DNA of 19,785 bases from JAYZQT01 sp964412235 (GTDB lineage: Bacteria; Pseudomonadota; Alphaproteobacteria; MPNO01; UBA830), in NCBI GenBank assembly GCA_964412235.1, contig CAYPNT010000053.1, positions 1 to 19,785 of the forward strand. The letters are read 5' to 3'. This document shows positions 1-7,812 of this stretch, in pieces (within the stretch, counting starts at the first letter, position 1; each line of letters starts with the position of its first letter). Position numbers and translations under genes: made by a program. The notes below the pieces were generated by a model. The model had not been told where the DNA came from, ran no database searches, and saw only the letters and a list, made by a program, of their open reading frames with translations.

Positions 1-275
1 TTTGAAAAAGTTTTTGAACGCAAGACCACTATCGTGGTGTAAATCACCTAAAACTTTTTTTCACCCCGAGCTGGCGCTCAGCCTATACCGAATATATCTC
101 CAGGTGGTGGTCCTTTGTGAAAGTTTCCACATTCTATCTATTCCCTGAAAAAAAAGGAACACTGCCTCAGCCGAGACATCGTACCTGTCATTCACCCATC
201 CGAATAGTTCCCGATTTCAGGCTTGTTCGAGGATTTAATCTTCCTGAACTTTTTCAACAACAACACGCACAGTTT
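1..275. other. Segment without a supportable gene
   Basis: Downstream of the ATP12 stop no reading frame on either strand has a convincing start, ribosome binding site and length. Short open stretches exist: a minus-strand frame of about 43 codons from an ATG near 208, and plus-strand codons 1-39 ending at TAA 40-42. None resembles a family I know. I see no convincing terminator after ATP12. The segment may belong to a gap between two transcription units; what lies to the left is outside the window. Confidence 0.6.
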
Positions 276-977
276 TCAACTGGCCATTCTCGCTGAAAGA
301 AGAAAACGGGTAGCGGCCTTGATTTCCGTTTGAAGCCGATCATGACGTTCGGTAACCTCACTGTCCACTCCCCATCTTTCCATCTGATAGAATTCGTCGA
401 TGAGTGAGGCAGACCACGCACCAACTTCATCAAGCTCTTCATCTGCGACAGCCAAACCGATAATTATCGACCCACACATAGTAGTAATTTGATGCAGGGC
501 AGCAAGAGCATAATTATCCAATCCTGCACAGAATTCTTCAATTTTACAGGAAGCGGCAGTTGGCTGGGCAACTGGCAATAGTCCGGTAGTCACGGTGAGC
601 TCCACTCCATACTTTCCGTTAAACCAAAAGACCAAGGGATCCCACAAAGCGATTTGCCGTTGTCTTAACTCCTCCGGTTCCTGGGCACGATGACAAACAA
701 GATCCGTATTTATATAGTCTTTGATTTCCTCAACAAGCTGAACGCGCGCTTCAACCACCCAATCAATAGCCGTATTGGCTAAGCGCGTCATGTGCATGTT
801 TAACGAATCTAAAATTTCTAAGTCTGCATCCCACTCTGCTGCCACTAGCTCTGCAAGCTTTTTACTGGGCAATAGGAGCTGATTTTTGGCCGGGGTTCTG
901 ATCGGTTTACCATCCAGGGAAACACTATAATTTTTGGAAATTTTCGTTACAGAAACCTTAGTATAAAACTTTTTCAT
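276..977 (-). CDS. ATP12-family F1-ATPase assembly chaperone
   Basis: ATP12 proteins hold the alpha subunit of F1 ATP synthase during assembly in mitochondria, and bacterial homologues occur mainly in alphaproteobacteria. The 233-residue product has the family motifs: DGKPIRTPAK at 22-31, LVAAEWDAD near 44-52, MTRLANTAID at 63-72, YINTDLVCHRA at 88-98 and LWDPLVFWFNGKYG at 111-124. Length and motif order are normal, and the C-terminus AATRFLLSARMAS ends the usual last helix. It begins 18 bases after the HAD stop and closes the cluster. It is the strongest single marker for the class of the host. Confidence 0.94.
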   Translation of the reverse strand: MKKFYTKVSVTKISKNYSVSLDGKPIRTPAKNQLLLPSKKLAELVAAEWDADLEILDSLNMHMTRLANTAIDWVVEARVQLVEEIKDYINTDLVCHRAQEPEELRQRQIALWDPLVFWFNGKYGVELTVTTGLLPVAQPTAASCKIEEFCAGLDNYALAALHQITTMCGSIIIGLAVADEELDEVGAWSASLIDEFYQMERWGVDSEVTERHDRLQTEIKAATRFLLSARMAS

Positions 978-995
978 TATTCTTATTTTGATCGA

Positions 996-1661
996 TTACA
1001 TACGGATACACGTTTCTAGCTCGCCAAAACTCTGAACCACATGATGCGCGCCGGCGGCTCTTAACTCTTTTTGAGTGTGCACACCCCAAGTCACGCCAAT
1101 AGCCTTAGTACCAGCATTCCGGCCAGTTAGAATATCATAAGTGGTGTCACCTATCATTACAGTGCTATCGCACCCCGCACCCACATCACGCATTGCTTCA
1201 AACAACAAAAATGGATTTGGTTTGCCGGGCCCCTGATCGGCCGTTTTTATTGTCTGGAAGGTTCCTTCGAGGCCAACATTCTTCAAAATCTCAAAAAACC
1301 TTCGATTGGAGCGGCTAGTGACGATTGCCATTAAATAACCACACTTATCCAGTCGTTCCAACAGTTCACGCGCTCCGTCAAATATTGTTTCCGGTGGTCG
1401 CTCTGGAGGTGATCGCTCACCCCGGGCAATATCTGCATGATAAGCCTTAATCATTTCAACCTCTTTCGCGCCTCCCCCTGGCAATAACAATTCTACGCTT
1501 TGTTCCCATGGAAGACCGATTATTTGTTTGATCTGATTATCCGTCACATCGGGAAATCCAAGCACTTCCCAGCATGTGCGTACTCCAATAATAATTGATG
1601 GAATACTGTTTAAGAGCGTCCCGTCAAGATCGAATGCCGCTAACCGGATCTTACGGCTCAT
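996..1661 (-). CDS. HAD-superfamily hydrolase, phosphoglycolate phosphatase-like
   Basis: The four HAD motifs are present in order in 221 residues. Motif I is FDLDGT with nucleophile Asp11 and acid/base Asp13. Motif II is IVTSRS (Thr115/Ser116), motif III is Lys147 in GPGKPNP, and motif IV is GDTTYD at 171-176. The segment between motifs I and II is a helical cap of the C1 type, as in Gph-like phosphatases. The product is probably a soluble phosphatase for a small phosphate ester; the substrate cannot be read from sequence. The ATG lies 2 bases after the pseudouridine synthase stop. Its position between rluC and the ATP12 gene is a recurrent alphaproteobacterial arrangement (from memory). Confidence 0.9.
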   Translation of the reverse strand: MSRKIRLAAFDLDGTLLNSIPSIIIGVRTCWEVLGFPDVTDNQIKQIIGLPWEQSVELLLPGGGAKEVEMIKAYHADIARGERSPPERPPETIFDGARELLERLDKCGYLMAIVTSRSNRRFFEILKNVGLEGTFQTIKTADQGPGKPNPFLLFEAMRDVGAGCDSTVMIGDTTYDILTGRNAGTKAIGVTWGVHTQKELRAAGAHHVVQSFGELETCIRM

Positions 1662-1663
1662 AA

Positions 1664-2632
1664 TTAATCTTCCGTTTCAATATTTTCAAAACCCAAACTC
1701 GTCCATGTCGATTCCATTACCTCCGGCATGGGTGCTAGCACTTTAAGGTCTCCCCCCGAAGGGTGCGGGAGACTTATTGATCGCGCGTGAAGGTGTAGAT
1801 GTTGCGCATTCGGTAACCTGTCTACAATAGACAGTGAACCGCCGTACTTTCTGTCACCGACAATAGGCGTACCAAGGTCAGCACAATGGACACGAAGTTG
1901 ATGTGTGCGACCTGATTTTGGTCTAAGCCTGAGCCAAGCGGCATCCTTTTCCGCAGTATCTATAACCTTGTATTGCGTGACCGCCGGTTTACCGGGTCCA
2001 TCACCTGATACGATTTTTTCATGTCCATCACGATCCACCTGTTTTTTCAGGTTTGATTGGACACATCCACTTAAATCTCGGGGAACCCCAGACACAAGGG
2101 CCCAATAGGTCTTTATTACTTCCCGGCCTCTGAATATTTCTCCGATCCGTCTTGCAATACCCGTTTTTAGCGCGATGAGGAGCACGCCGCTGGTATCTCG
2201 GTCAAGACGGTGTACAAGTTTCGGCTTTTCTGCGCCAACCGGCACTAATCCCCCGAGTAGACCGTCAATATGGCGGGTAATCCCACTACCACCCTGTACT
2301 GCGATACCTGGGGGTTTATTTAAAGCAATAATCTCGTTATCGGCGTATAGAATTAAAGATTGTATCCATTGGCGGTCCCCAGGTGTCAACATCCCAGCAC
2401 CGTCGAAATCAGATATTGTACACTTTAGATCCATGGGCGGAATTCTGACAGACTGGCCTGTTTCAAGTCGCGAGGAACCCTTAACCCTTTTTCCGTCCAC
2501 ACGAACCTGTCCCGTGCGCATTAATTTTTGTAGGTACCCATGTTTTAATCCTGGATACTTTCGCATAAACCAACGGTCAACGCGCGTGCCGTCATCATCG
2601 GCACCCACCGATTCTAGACGCGGACCACTCAC
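1664..2632 (-). CDS. rluC: RluA-family 23S rRNA pseudouridine synthase (RluC-like)
   Basis: This enzyme isomerises specific uridines in rRNA to pseudouridine. The 322-residue product has an N-terminal S4 RNA-binding domain (about residues 16-65, YLQKLMRTGQVRVDGKRV) and the RluA catalytic domain. The catalytic Asp is D144 in HRLDRDTSGVLLIA, preceded by the IIALNKPPGIAVQGG strand and followed by SGRTHQLRVHCADLGTPIVGD. An S4 domain with this length and spacing fits RluC, which modifies positions 955, 2504 and 2580, though RluD-type specificity cannot be excluded. The start is GTG, overlapping the crcB stop as GTGA. The HAD gene follows after 2 bases. Confidence 0.92.
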   Translation of the reverse strand: MSGPRLESVGADDDGTRVDRWFMRKYPGLKHGYLQKLMRTGQVRVDGKRVKGSSRLETGQSVRIPPMDLKCTISDFDGAGMLTPGDRQWIQSLILYADNEIIALNKPPGIAVQGGSGITRHIDGLLGGLVPVGAEKPKLVHRLDRDTSGVLLIALKTGIARRIGEIFRGREVIKTYWALVSGVPRDLSGCVQSNLKKQVDRDGHEKIVSGDGPGKPAVTQYKVIDTAEKDAAWLRLRPKSGRTHQLRVHCADLGTPIVGDRKYGGSLSIVDRLPNAQHLHLHARSISLPHPSGGDLKVLAPMPEVMESTWTSLGFENIETED

Positions 2633-3009
2633 GCTAACAGTGCCCTCGTCAGTCGCAGCCCGGCGAACAAACCCAAGACCGAAAGAAATACCGAACAGAC
2701 GACGTAGGCAACAGCGACCACTATTCGATCGTTTTCCACGAGATCTACTATCTCAAAGGAAAACGCGGAAAATGTTGTGAAGCCACCCAACAAACCGACG
2801 ATTAAGAACTTTTGGAGATCATCAGAAGGATCCGATGCCGTGTTTAAAATGGCCGCAACAACTCCCAATAAAATCGACCCCAAAATATTTACAAATATTG
2901 TTCCCCAATAAAAATTTCCATTGGTATAATGCAAAGCAATAAGCCCAATCACGTAACGGCCAGACGCTCCAAGCGCCCCGCCTAGCGCCACGTACAAAAG
3001 CGTCTTCAT
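2629..3009 (-). CDS. crcB: Fluoride channel CrcB/FluC
   Basis: FluC proteins are dual-topology dimeric channels that let toxic fluoride leave the cytoplasm. The 126-residue product has four hydrophobic segments and the family signatures: GASGRY at 14-19, GTIFVNILGS at 36-45 (pore Asn41) and GLLGGFTTFSAFS at 72-84, which holds the two conserved pore phenylalanines and the Thr-Thr-Phe-Ser track. It overlaps rarA (ATGA) and the next gene (GTGA). I see no fluoride riboswitch; none could fit, since the start lies inside the rarA stop. Confidence 0.95.
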   Translation of the reverse strand: MKTLLYVALGGALGASGRYVIGLIALHYTNGNFYWGTIFVNILGSILLGVVAAILNTASDPSDDLQKFLIVGLLGGFTTFSAFSFEIVDLVENDRIVVAVAYVVCSVFLSVLGLFAGLRLTRALLA

Positions 3010-4322
3010 ATATTTTCTTTTTTCATCTTATTGTCACGCCTTCGCGAGTTCCAAAACTCTAACCTTTTTTGAATTTCTTTTTCAAAACCTTGGTCACTCG
3101 GTTTATAAAAATTCTCTCGTAAGACGTCGTCTGGAAAATAGGCCTGGCCGGAAAACGCTTCATCTGTGTCGTGGTCATATTGGTACCCTGCACCATACCC
3201 AAGATCCTTCATCATTTCGGTCGGAGCATTTAATATATGTTTTGGTGGCGGTAGAGAACCTGTTTTCTTGGCGGAACACATAGCAGCTGAATGTGATCGA
3301 TACGCAGCATTTGATTTAGGGGCCGTTGCCAAGTAAATCGTGCACTGGGCTATCGCTAGTTCCCCTTCAGGTGAACCGATACGCTCAAACGCATTCCAAG
3401 CAGCGATACACTGTTCAAGCGCCCGGGGGTCGGCCAACCCGATATCCTCAACGGCAAATCTAGTAAGTCTTCGCGCTATATAACGAGGGTCTTCACCACC
3501 CACGAGCATCCGACTTAACCAGTATAGTGCGGCATCAACATCGGAACCCCGGAGTGACTTGTGCAGTGCACTAATAAGGTTGTGATGCGTTTCGCGGGAC
3601 TTATCATATATCGGCGCCCGTTTGCTCGTAACTTCCATTAGTGCCGAGACGTCTAGTGGAATTTTTGTAGCGACGTTCGATACTTCTTCAACCAAGTTTA
3701 ATAAATAACGCCCATCGCCGTCGGCCATATCGCAAAGCGCCGCGCGCGCTTCCACAGATAGGGGCAGACTTCTTCCCAATCTATCTTCTGCCCGTTTCAT
3801 TAGTTCACGGAGGGCTGGCTGTTTTAAGCGTTTTAATACCAATACTTTGCAACGCGACAGCAGGGCCGGATTTAGTTCAAAGGAAGGGTTCTCAGTCGTC
3901 GCACCAACAAGCACCACCGTACCGTCTTCAACTGATGGCAAAAAGCTATCCTGCTGTGATCGGTTGAAACGATGTATCTCATCAACGAATAACAACGTCC
4001 CCTTCCCATCACTGCGTCTCTGCCTTGCCATGTCAAATATACGACGCAGGTCTGTGACACCTGAAAACACCGCAGAGAGGGCCTCAAAATCGTAGTTTGG
4101 ATTTTCTGATAATAGACGTGCAAGAGTTGTTTTACCGGTCCCCGGCGGCCCCCAAAAAATTATGGAGTACAACCGACCATCTTTTAACATTCGGCCTAAT
4201 GGTGCATTCGGCGCAGTAAGATGGTCCTGTCCAATAACATCTTGTAGACTTCTAGGCCGCATATTATCGGCGAGCGGCCGCGGGCTGATTGTTTCGAAAA
4301 GGCTGCCAGTATCTTGGCTCAC
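3006..4322 (-). CDS. rarA: Replication-associated recombination protein A (AAA+ ATPase RarA/MgsA)
   Basis: RarA is a tetrameric clamp-loader-like AAA+ ATPase acting at stalled replication forks and DNA ends with SSB. The 438-residue product has PLADNMRPRSLQDVIGQDHL at its start, Walker A GPPGTGKT at 58-65, Walker B LLFVDEIHRF at 110-119, sensor 1 GATTENPSFELN and the arginine-finger region ALLSRCKV. The C-terminal tetramerisation part contains HHNLISALHKSLRGSDVDAALYWLSRML (core KSLRGSDVDAALYW), typical of RarA and not of RuvB or DnaX. The start is GTG (4320-4322), two bases after the degP stop, which suggests coupling. Its TGA overlaps the crcB start by 4 bases. Confidence 0.96.
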   Translation of the reverse strand: MSQDTGSLFETISPRPLADNMRPRSLQDVIGQDHLTAPNAPLGRMLKDGRLYSIIFWGPPGTGKTTLARLLSENPNYDFEALSAVFSGVTDLRRIFDMARQRRSDGKGTLLFVDEIHRFNRSQQDSFLPSVEDGTVVLVGATTENPSFELNPALLSRCKVLVLKRLKQPALRELMKRAEDRLGRSLPLSVEARAALCDMADGDGRYLLNLVEEVSNVATKIPLDVSALMEVTSKRAPIYDKSRETHHNLISALHKSLRGSDVDAALYWLSRMLVGGEDPRYIARRLTRFAVEDIGLADPRALEQCIAAWNAFERIGSPEGELAIAQCTIYLATAPKSNAAYRSHSAAMCSAKKTGSLPPPKHILNAPTEMMKDLGYGAGYQYDHDTDEAFSGQAYFPDDVLRENFYKPSDQGFEKEIQKRLEFWNSRRRDNKMKKENI

Positions 4323-4324
4323 TC

Positions 4325-5743
4325 TTAACCCCGCAAATTTATCTGCAGTATTTGGCCGGCGCGTTTAATCTCTATTCGCCAGACCGTATATTTTTGGCGC
4401 AAAAGAGTTTTTAGCTTAGCAACTGACACTATATCTAAACTGTTAAGCCGTAACAAAATGTCACCCGGTGTTAAGCCAATTCGTGCTGCCGTTGATTGAC
4501 GCCTTATACGCACAATAATCACCCCTCTTAAATCGCCCTCTATAGAGAGTTCTTCTGTCAGAGCTGGTGACAAATTTGCGACTTCCGCCCCGGCGAAAGG
4601 AGTTTTACCGGATAAAAGGGTTAGGTCTTTTGGTGGCACTTCTGGAGCTGGAATTAGACTAACCGATAGTTCGGTTGGACGACCCGACCTTAAAACAGTT
4701 ACCTTTGCCGTTCCGCCAACCGCCATCGTTGCGACACGAAATTTAAGTGCGTTAGCGTCAGGTATTGGCTTTCCATTAATTGATACTATTACATCTCCAA
4801 CCCTCAACCCTGCCGCTCCGGCTGGACCATTCCGATAAACCTTATTTACAAGTACCCCAAATGGACGAGAAAGCCTCAAGGAATTGGCAATTTCCGGGTC
4901 AACAGACTGCCCAGCAGCGCCAAGCCACGGCCGGACTACCTGCCCACCCGTTGCTGCACCACTTATAACGGTCTCTACCATCTTTGATGGTATTGCGAAG
5001 CCGATACCATTAGACCCACCACCTCGCGAATAGATAGCGGTATTAATTCCAATTAAACGACCATCTAGTGAAATTAGTGCGCCACCGGAATTTCCGGGGT
5101 TGATTGCCGCGTCTGTCTGTATAAAAAACCCAAAGTCATTAACGCCACGCGCGGTTCTCGCCAGTGCAGAAACAATGCCGCTCGTCACAGTTTGTCCCAC
5201 CCCAAACGGATTTCCAATTGCGAGCACGATATCCCCAACCTCCACCGCATCGGAGTCACTTAATTTCAAATATGGTAGCTTCTCGGGACCTGCCTTTATG
5301 CGCAAAACCGCTAGATCGGTTCGTTCATCCCGTGTAACCACCTCTGCATCGAACTCACGGCGGTCTGTCAGGACAACCGTTATTTCATCCGCTTTATCAA
5401 TTACATGATGGTTTGTGACGATTAGACCATCAGGTCCTACCAGTACTCCTGAGCCAAGAGAGTTTTGAATACGTTTCTGAGTGCGGGAACCTCTGAAAAA
5501 CTGTTCTCCAAAAAACCTCCTAAAAAATGGATCATTAAAAAGAGGTGATACCGTTCTACGTCGAACAACACGCCGAGTGTAGATATTCACCACCGCTGGT
5601 GCCGCGGATTTAACTAATGGCGCGAATGAAAGTGTTATTTCGTTTTGACTCGCCGGTAACACTTTTTCCTGAGCAAATACATATGCCGGAAACAGGAGAA
5701 GCGGTAAACAACCCAAAATTAGAACAAAAGACCGTAAATTCAT
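4325..5743 (-). CDS. degP: Periplasmic serine endoprotease, DegP/HtrA (Do) family
   Basis: DegP-type proteases degrade or refold damaged envelope proteins. From the ATG at 5743 the product has 472 residues. A signal peptide comes first: basic NLR, a hydrophobic run to about residue 20 and a likely cut after AYVFA (about residue 24). Then come a trypsin-like domain and two PDZ domains. The catalytic triad is His113 (TNHHVI), Asp143 (RTDLAVL) and Ser219 (NPGNSGGAL). PDZ1 begins near VVRPWLG, PDZ2 is shorter. The frame extends to a TTG at 5788, but that lies in the tail of the rplQ terminator. No good ribosome binding site precedes 5743 or the other candidate ATG at 5752. Which Do paralogue (DegP, DegQ or MucD) cannot be settled here. 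Confidence 0.93.
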   Translation of the reverse strand: MNLRSFVLILGCLPLLLFPAYVFAQEKVLPASQNEITLSFAPLVKSAAPAVVNIYTRRVVRRRTVSPLFNDPFFRRFFGEQFFRGSRTQKRIQNSLGSGVLVGPDGLIVTNHHVIDKADEITVVLTDRREFDAEVVTRDERTDLAVLRIKAGPEKLPYLKLSDSDAVEVGDIVLAIGNPFGVGQTVTSGIVSALARTARGVNDFGFFIQTDAAINPGNSGGALISLDGRLIGINTAIYSRGGGSNGIGFAIPSKMVETVISGAATGGQVVRPWLGAAGQSVDPEIANSLRLSRPFGVLVNKVYRNGPAGAAGLRVGDVIVSINGKPIPDANALKFRVATMAVGGTAKVTVLRSGRPTELSVSLIPAPEVPPKDLTLLSGKTPFAGAEVANLSPALTEELSIEGDLRGVIIVRIRRQSTAARIGLTPGDILLRLNSLDIVSVAKLKTLLRQKYTVWRIEIKRAGQILQINLRG

Positions 5744-5786
5744 CACGAACATTGCGCTATTAAACACCAATCTGAATATCGGGCCC

Positions 5787-5815
5787 AAACAAAAATGGCG
5801 GCCATATCGGCCGCC
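5787..5815 (-). terminator. Intrinsic terminator after rplQ
   Basis: On the minus strand a perfect 7-base-pair GC stem, GGCGGCC / GGCCGCC with the 5-base loop GATAT (plus 5797-5803 and 5809-5815), is followed at once by ATTTTTGTTT. This is a textbook Rho-independent terminator at the end of the alpha operon. It lies between the rplQ stop (5839) and the likely degP start (5743). Confidence 0.92.
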
Positions 5816-5838
5816 TTTAAGAAAGCTTAAAGCCTGTA

Positions 5839-6273
5839 TTATGCAACTACTTCCTCAGCATCTGTTTCATCATCAATAAACAGGGGCCCTGAATCGAGAC
5901 CTTTTACCTCTGTATCGCGATCCACCAATTCTAGGATAGCCATAGGAGCGGAGTCTCCATAACGAAAACCGGATTTTATAAGCCTCGTGTACCCACCTGC
6001 ACGGTCTTGGTAACGGTCAGAAAGTGTAGAAAACAGCTTCTCAGCCATTTGTTTATCACCATGTAACCGAGAAATTGCAATTCGGCGCGCATGCAAATCA
6101 CCACGCTTACCGAGGGTAATCAAACGATCAACAACGGACCGCAATTCTCTCGCCTTTGGGAGAGTAGTTTTTATTTGTTCATGCTTAATTAGAGCAGCCG
6201 CAAGGTTTCCAAACATTGCCTTGCGATGGGCGCTCGTTCGATTAAGTTTTCGACCACTCATACGATGGCGCAT
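5839..6273 (-). CDS. rplQ: 50S ribosomal protein L17
   Basis: L17 lies near the nascent-chain tunnel exit of the 50S subunit. The 144-residue product begins RHRMSGRKLNRTSAHRKAMFGNLAAALIKHEQIKTT (core GRKLNRTSAHRKAMF) and contains TLPKARELRSVVDRLITLGKRGD, the family hallmark. It has an acidic C-terminal extension (about the last 25 residues, DDETDAEE near the end) beyond the E. coli length of 127. It is the last ribosomal gene. A strong intrinsic terminator begins 23 bases after its stop. Confidence 0.98.
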   Translation of the reverse strand: MRHRMSGRKLNRTSAHRKAMFGNLAAALIKHEQIKTTLPKARELRSVVDRLITLGKRGDLHARRIAISRLHGDKQMAEKLFSTLSDRYQDRAGGYTRLIKSGFRYGDSAPMAILELVDRDTEVKGLDSGPLFIDDETDAEEVVA

Positions 6274-6303
6274 TATCCCGTCCTCTTCCGATGGAAAGTT
6301 TAG

Positions 6304-7326
6304 TTAGTAAGGCTCTTCCAGTCGTTTAGCCATATCTTCAATATTTTCGGGTGGCCATTCGGAAATTTCCATCCCAAGATTTAAACCCATGCTGGATAAA
6401 ACTTCTTTAATTTCATTGAGCGACTTACGCCCAAAATTTGGCGTACGCAACATTTCTTGCTCTGTCTTCTGAACCAGGTCACCAATGTAAATAATATTAT
6501 CATTTTTGAGACAATTCGCGGAACGCACAGAAAGCTCAAGCTCATCAACCTTTCGTAAAAGATTTCTGTTAAAGGCGGGTGCAATCGGCTCCTCCTCCTC
6601 CTTAACCTCTCGCGGTTCTTCAAAATTTATGAACATCTGCAATTGATCCTGAAGTATCCTCGCTGCCAACGCCACTGCATCTTCGGGTGACATTGTACCA
6701 TCCGTTTCCACGTCCAAATTTAATTTGTCGTAGTCTGTACGTTGACCCACACGGGCATTTTCTACTCGGTATGCTACACGACGAACTGGACTGAATACTG
6801 CATCAACCGGAATAAGGCCTATGGGTGAATCTTCTGCCCGGTTTTCAGCTGCTGGAATGTAACCCTTTCCTGTATCAACTGTCATTTCCATGGAAATTTT
6901 GGCACCATCATCAAGCGTACAGATAACAATATCCGGATCAATAATCTCAATATCATGAGTCGCCTCGATCATCCCGGCGGTAATTTCTCCAGGACCAGTC
7001 GCCGTAAGAGAAATTCGTTTCGGGCCCTCTCCCTCCATCCGAAGAGCAAGTGACTTTATGTTTAAGACAATGTCTGTAACATCCTCTCGTACACCTGTAA
7101 TTGAAGAAAACTCATGTAATACGCCGTCTATCTGCACAGCAGTGACGGCAGCACCCTGCAACGAAGACAATAAAATTCGACGCAACGAATTACCCAATGT
7201 CGTCGCGAAACCCCTTTCTAAAGGCTCTGCCGTTATCGAAGCAAACCGCGAAGCTTCCTCGCCCGCATTTACATCTAGCTTCGAAGGTTTAATGAGTTCT
7301 TGCCAATTCTTATGGATGACTGTCAT
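6304..7326 (-). CDS. rpoA: DNA-directed RNA polymerase subunit alpha
   Basis: Alpha dimerises to nucleate RNA polymerase assembly and contacts UP elements and activators. The 340-residue product has the N-terminal dimerisation and assembly domain (to about residue 235; GFATTLGNSLRRILLSSLQGAAV at 39-61 is the assembly core). An acidic linker rich in Glu (about 236-248) follows, then the C-terminal domain. DNA-contact residues of that domain are kept: RSANCL at 268-273 and NFGRKS at 297-302 correspond to E. coli Arg265, Asn268, Cys269, Gly296, Lys298 and Ser299. The ribosome binding site GAAGGA lies 7 bases before the ATG. It is followed by rplQ after 30 bases. Confidence 0.98.
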   Translation of the reverse strand: MTVIHKNWQELIKPSKLDVNAGEEASRFASITAEPLERGFATTLGNSLRRILLSSLQGAAVTAVQIDGVLHEFSSITGVREDVTDIVLNIKSLALRMEGEGPKRISLTATGPGEITAGMIEATHDIEIIDPDIVICTLDDGAKISMEMTVDTGKGYIPAAENRAEDSPIGLIPVDAVFSPVRRVAYRVENARVGQRTDYDKLNLDVETDGTMSPEDAVALAARILQDQLQMFINFEEPREVKEEEEPIAPAFNRNLLRKVDELELSVRSANCLKNDNIIYIGDLVQKTEQEMLRTPNFGRKSLNEIKEVLSSMGLNLGMEISEWPPENIEDMAKRLEEPY

Positions 7327-7337
7327 ACACTTATCCT

Positions 7338-7360
7338 TCAGTGGTTATCCACCGCGCTGA
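7338..7360 (-). promoter_or_regulatory. Small hairpin just upstream of the rpoA ribosome binding site
   Basis: In the 80-base gap between rpsK and rpoA the minus strand can form GTGG-ATAA-CCAC (plus coordinates 7341-7352). It can be extended by a TCA/TGA pairing (7338-7340 with 7358-7360) around a five-base GCGCG bulge. The GAAGGA ribosome binding site of rpoA begins at the 3' foot of this structure, 7 bases before the ATG. No T-run follows, so it is not a terminator. A role in translation control or RNA processing is a guess; the stem is short. Confidence 0.3.
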
Positions 7361-7406
7361 GTTAATTTCTTCCGTATGGGCTTTCGCTTCAGACTTAAAC
7401 CCAAGT

Positions 7407-7799
7407 TTATACACGCCGCCTTTTCCGCGGTCGGCACCCGTTATGAGGAATAGGTGTCACATCGCGAATGGCGGTAATTGTAAAACCCACGGTTTGGAGA
7501 GCCCGCAGCGCGGACTCTCGACCAGAACCTGGCCCCTTCACCTCTACCTCCAGGGTTTTAACACCGTGCTCTTGCGCCTTACGCCCGGCGTCTTCTGCAG
7601 CCATCTGGGCCGCGTAGGGTGTCGACTTTCGTGAACCTTTAAAGCCTTGAGAACCTGCCGAAGACCACGCGATAGAGTTTCCCTGTGCATCAGTGATGGT
7701 AATCATTGTGTTATTGAACGTCGCGTTAACATGAGCAACACCGGAAGTAATATTTTTTCGTTCGCGGCGCCGAACCCGCGTGGCCACTGTTCTTGCCAT
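7407..7799 (-). CDS. rpsK: 30S ribosomal protein S11
   Basis: S11 forms part of the 30S platform near the E-site mRNA. The 130-residue product contains GVAHVNATFNNTMITITDAQGN, WSSAGSQGFKGSRKSTPYAAQ and the basic end TPIPHNGCRPRKRRRV, all diagnostic. It has the family's normal length. The TAA stop is followed by an 80-base gap before rpoA, unusually long for this region, containing a small hairpin (described separately). Confidence 0.98.
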   Translation of the reverse strand: MARTVATRVRRRERKNITSGVAHVNATFNNTMITITDAQGNSIAWSSAGSQGFKGSRKSTPYAAQMAAEDAGRKAQEHGVKTLEVEVKGPGSGRESALRALQTVGFTITAIRDVTPIPHNGCRPRKRRRV

Positions 7800-7812
7800 C
7801 TATACTTTCCTA

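Noticed and set aside
1..42. Possible C-terminal end of a convergent plus-strand gene, FEKVFERKTTIVV followed by TAA
   Set aside because: Only thirteen codons are visible and they match no family I know. A coding claim cannot be supported from this edge.
20..61. Possible plus-strand terminator: ACCAC-TATC-GTGGT and GGTG-TAAAT-CACC before a run of seven T
   Set aside because: The stems are only 4-5 base pairs, mutually exclusive, and the T-run is several bases away from either stem. Too weak to call.
2..257. Eleven-base inverted repeat, ttgaaaaagtt at 2-12 and its complement at 247-257
   Set aside because: It is A/T-rich and simple in composition, does not extend beyond eleven bases and flanks nothing recognisable. 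Chance is an adequate explanation, and no transposase or target duplication is present.
235..341. Minus-strand frame overlapping the ATP12 end that reads on to KTVRVVVEKVQED before a TAA at 235-237
   Set aside because: The end looks protein-like and made me consider a frameshifted, longer ATP12. But the frame has a stop upstream near 341 and no start codon, and the ATP12 frame already ends at the usual place for the family.
2175..2780. Open plus-strand frame of 201 codons antisense to the pseudouridine synthase and crcB genes
   Set aside because: It lies opposite two intact, well recognised genes, has no family motif and is rich in Ser, Arg and Pro as antisense frames often are. It is best explained as a shadow of the minus-strand codon pattern.
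5744..5788. Extension of DegP to the TTG at 5788
   Set aside because: The codon lies in the T-run of the rplQ terminator, has no ribosome binding site and would put fifteen residues before a well-formed signal peptide.
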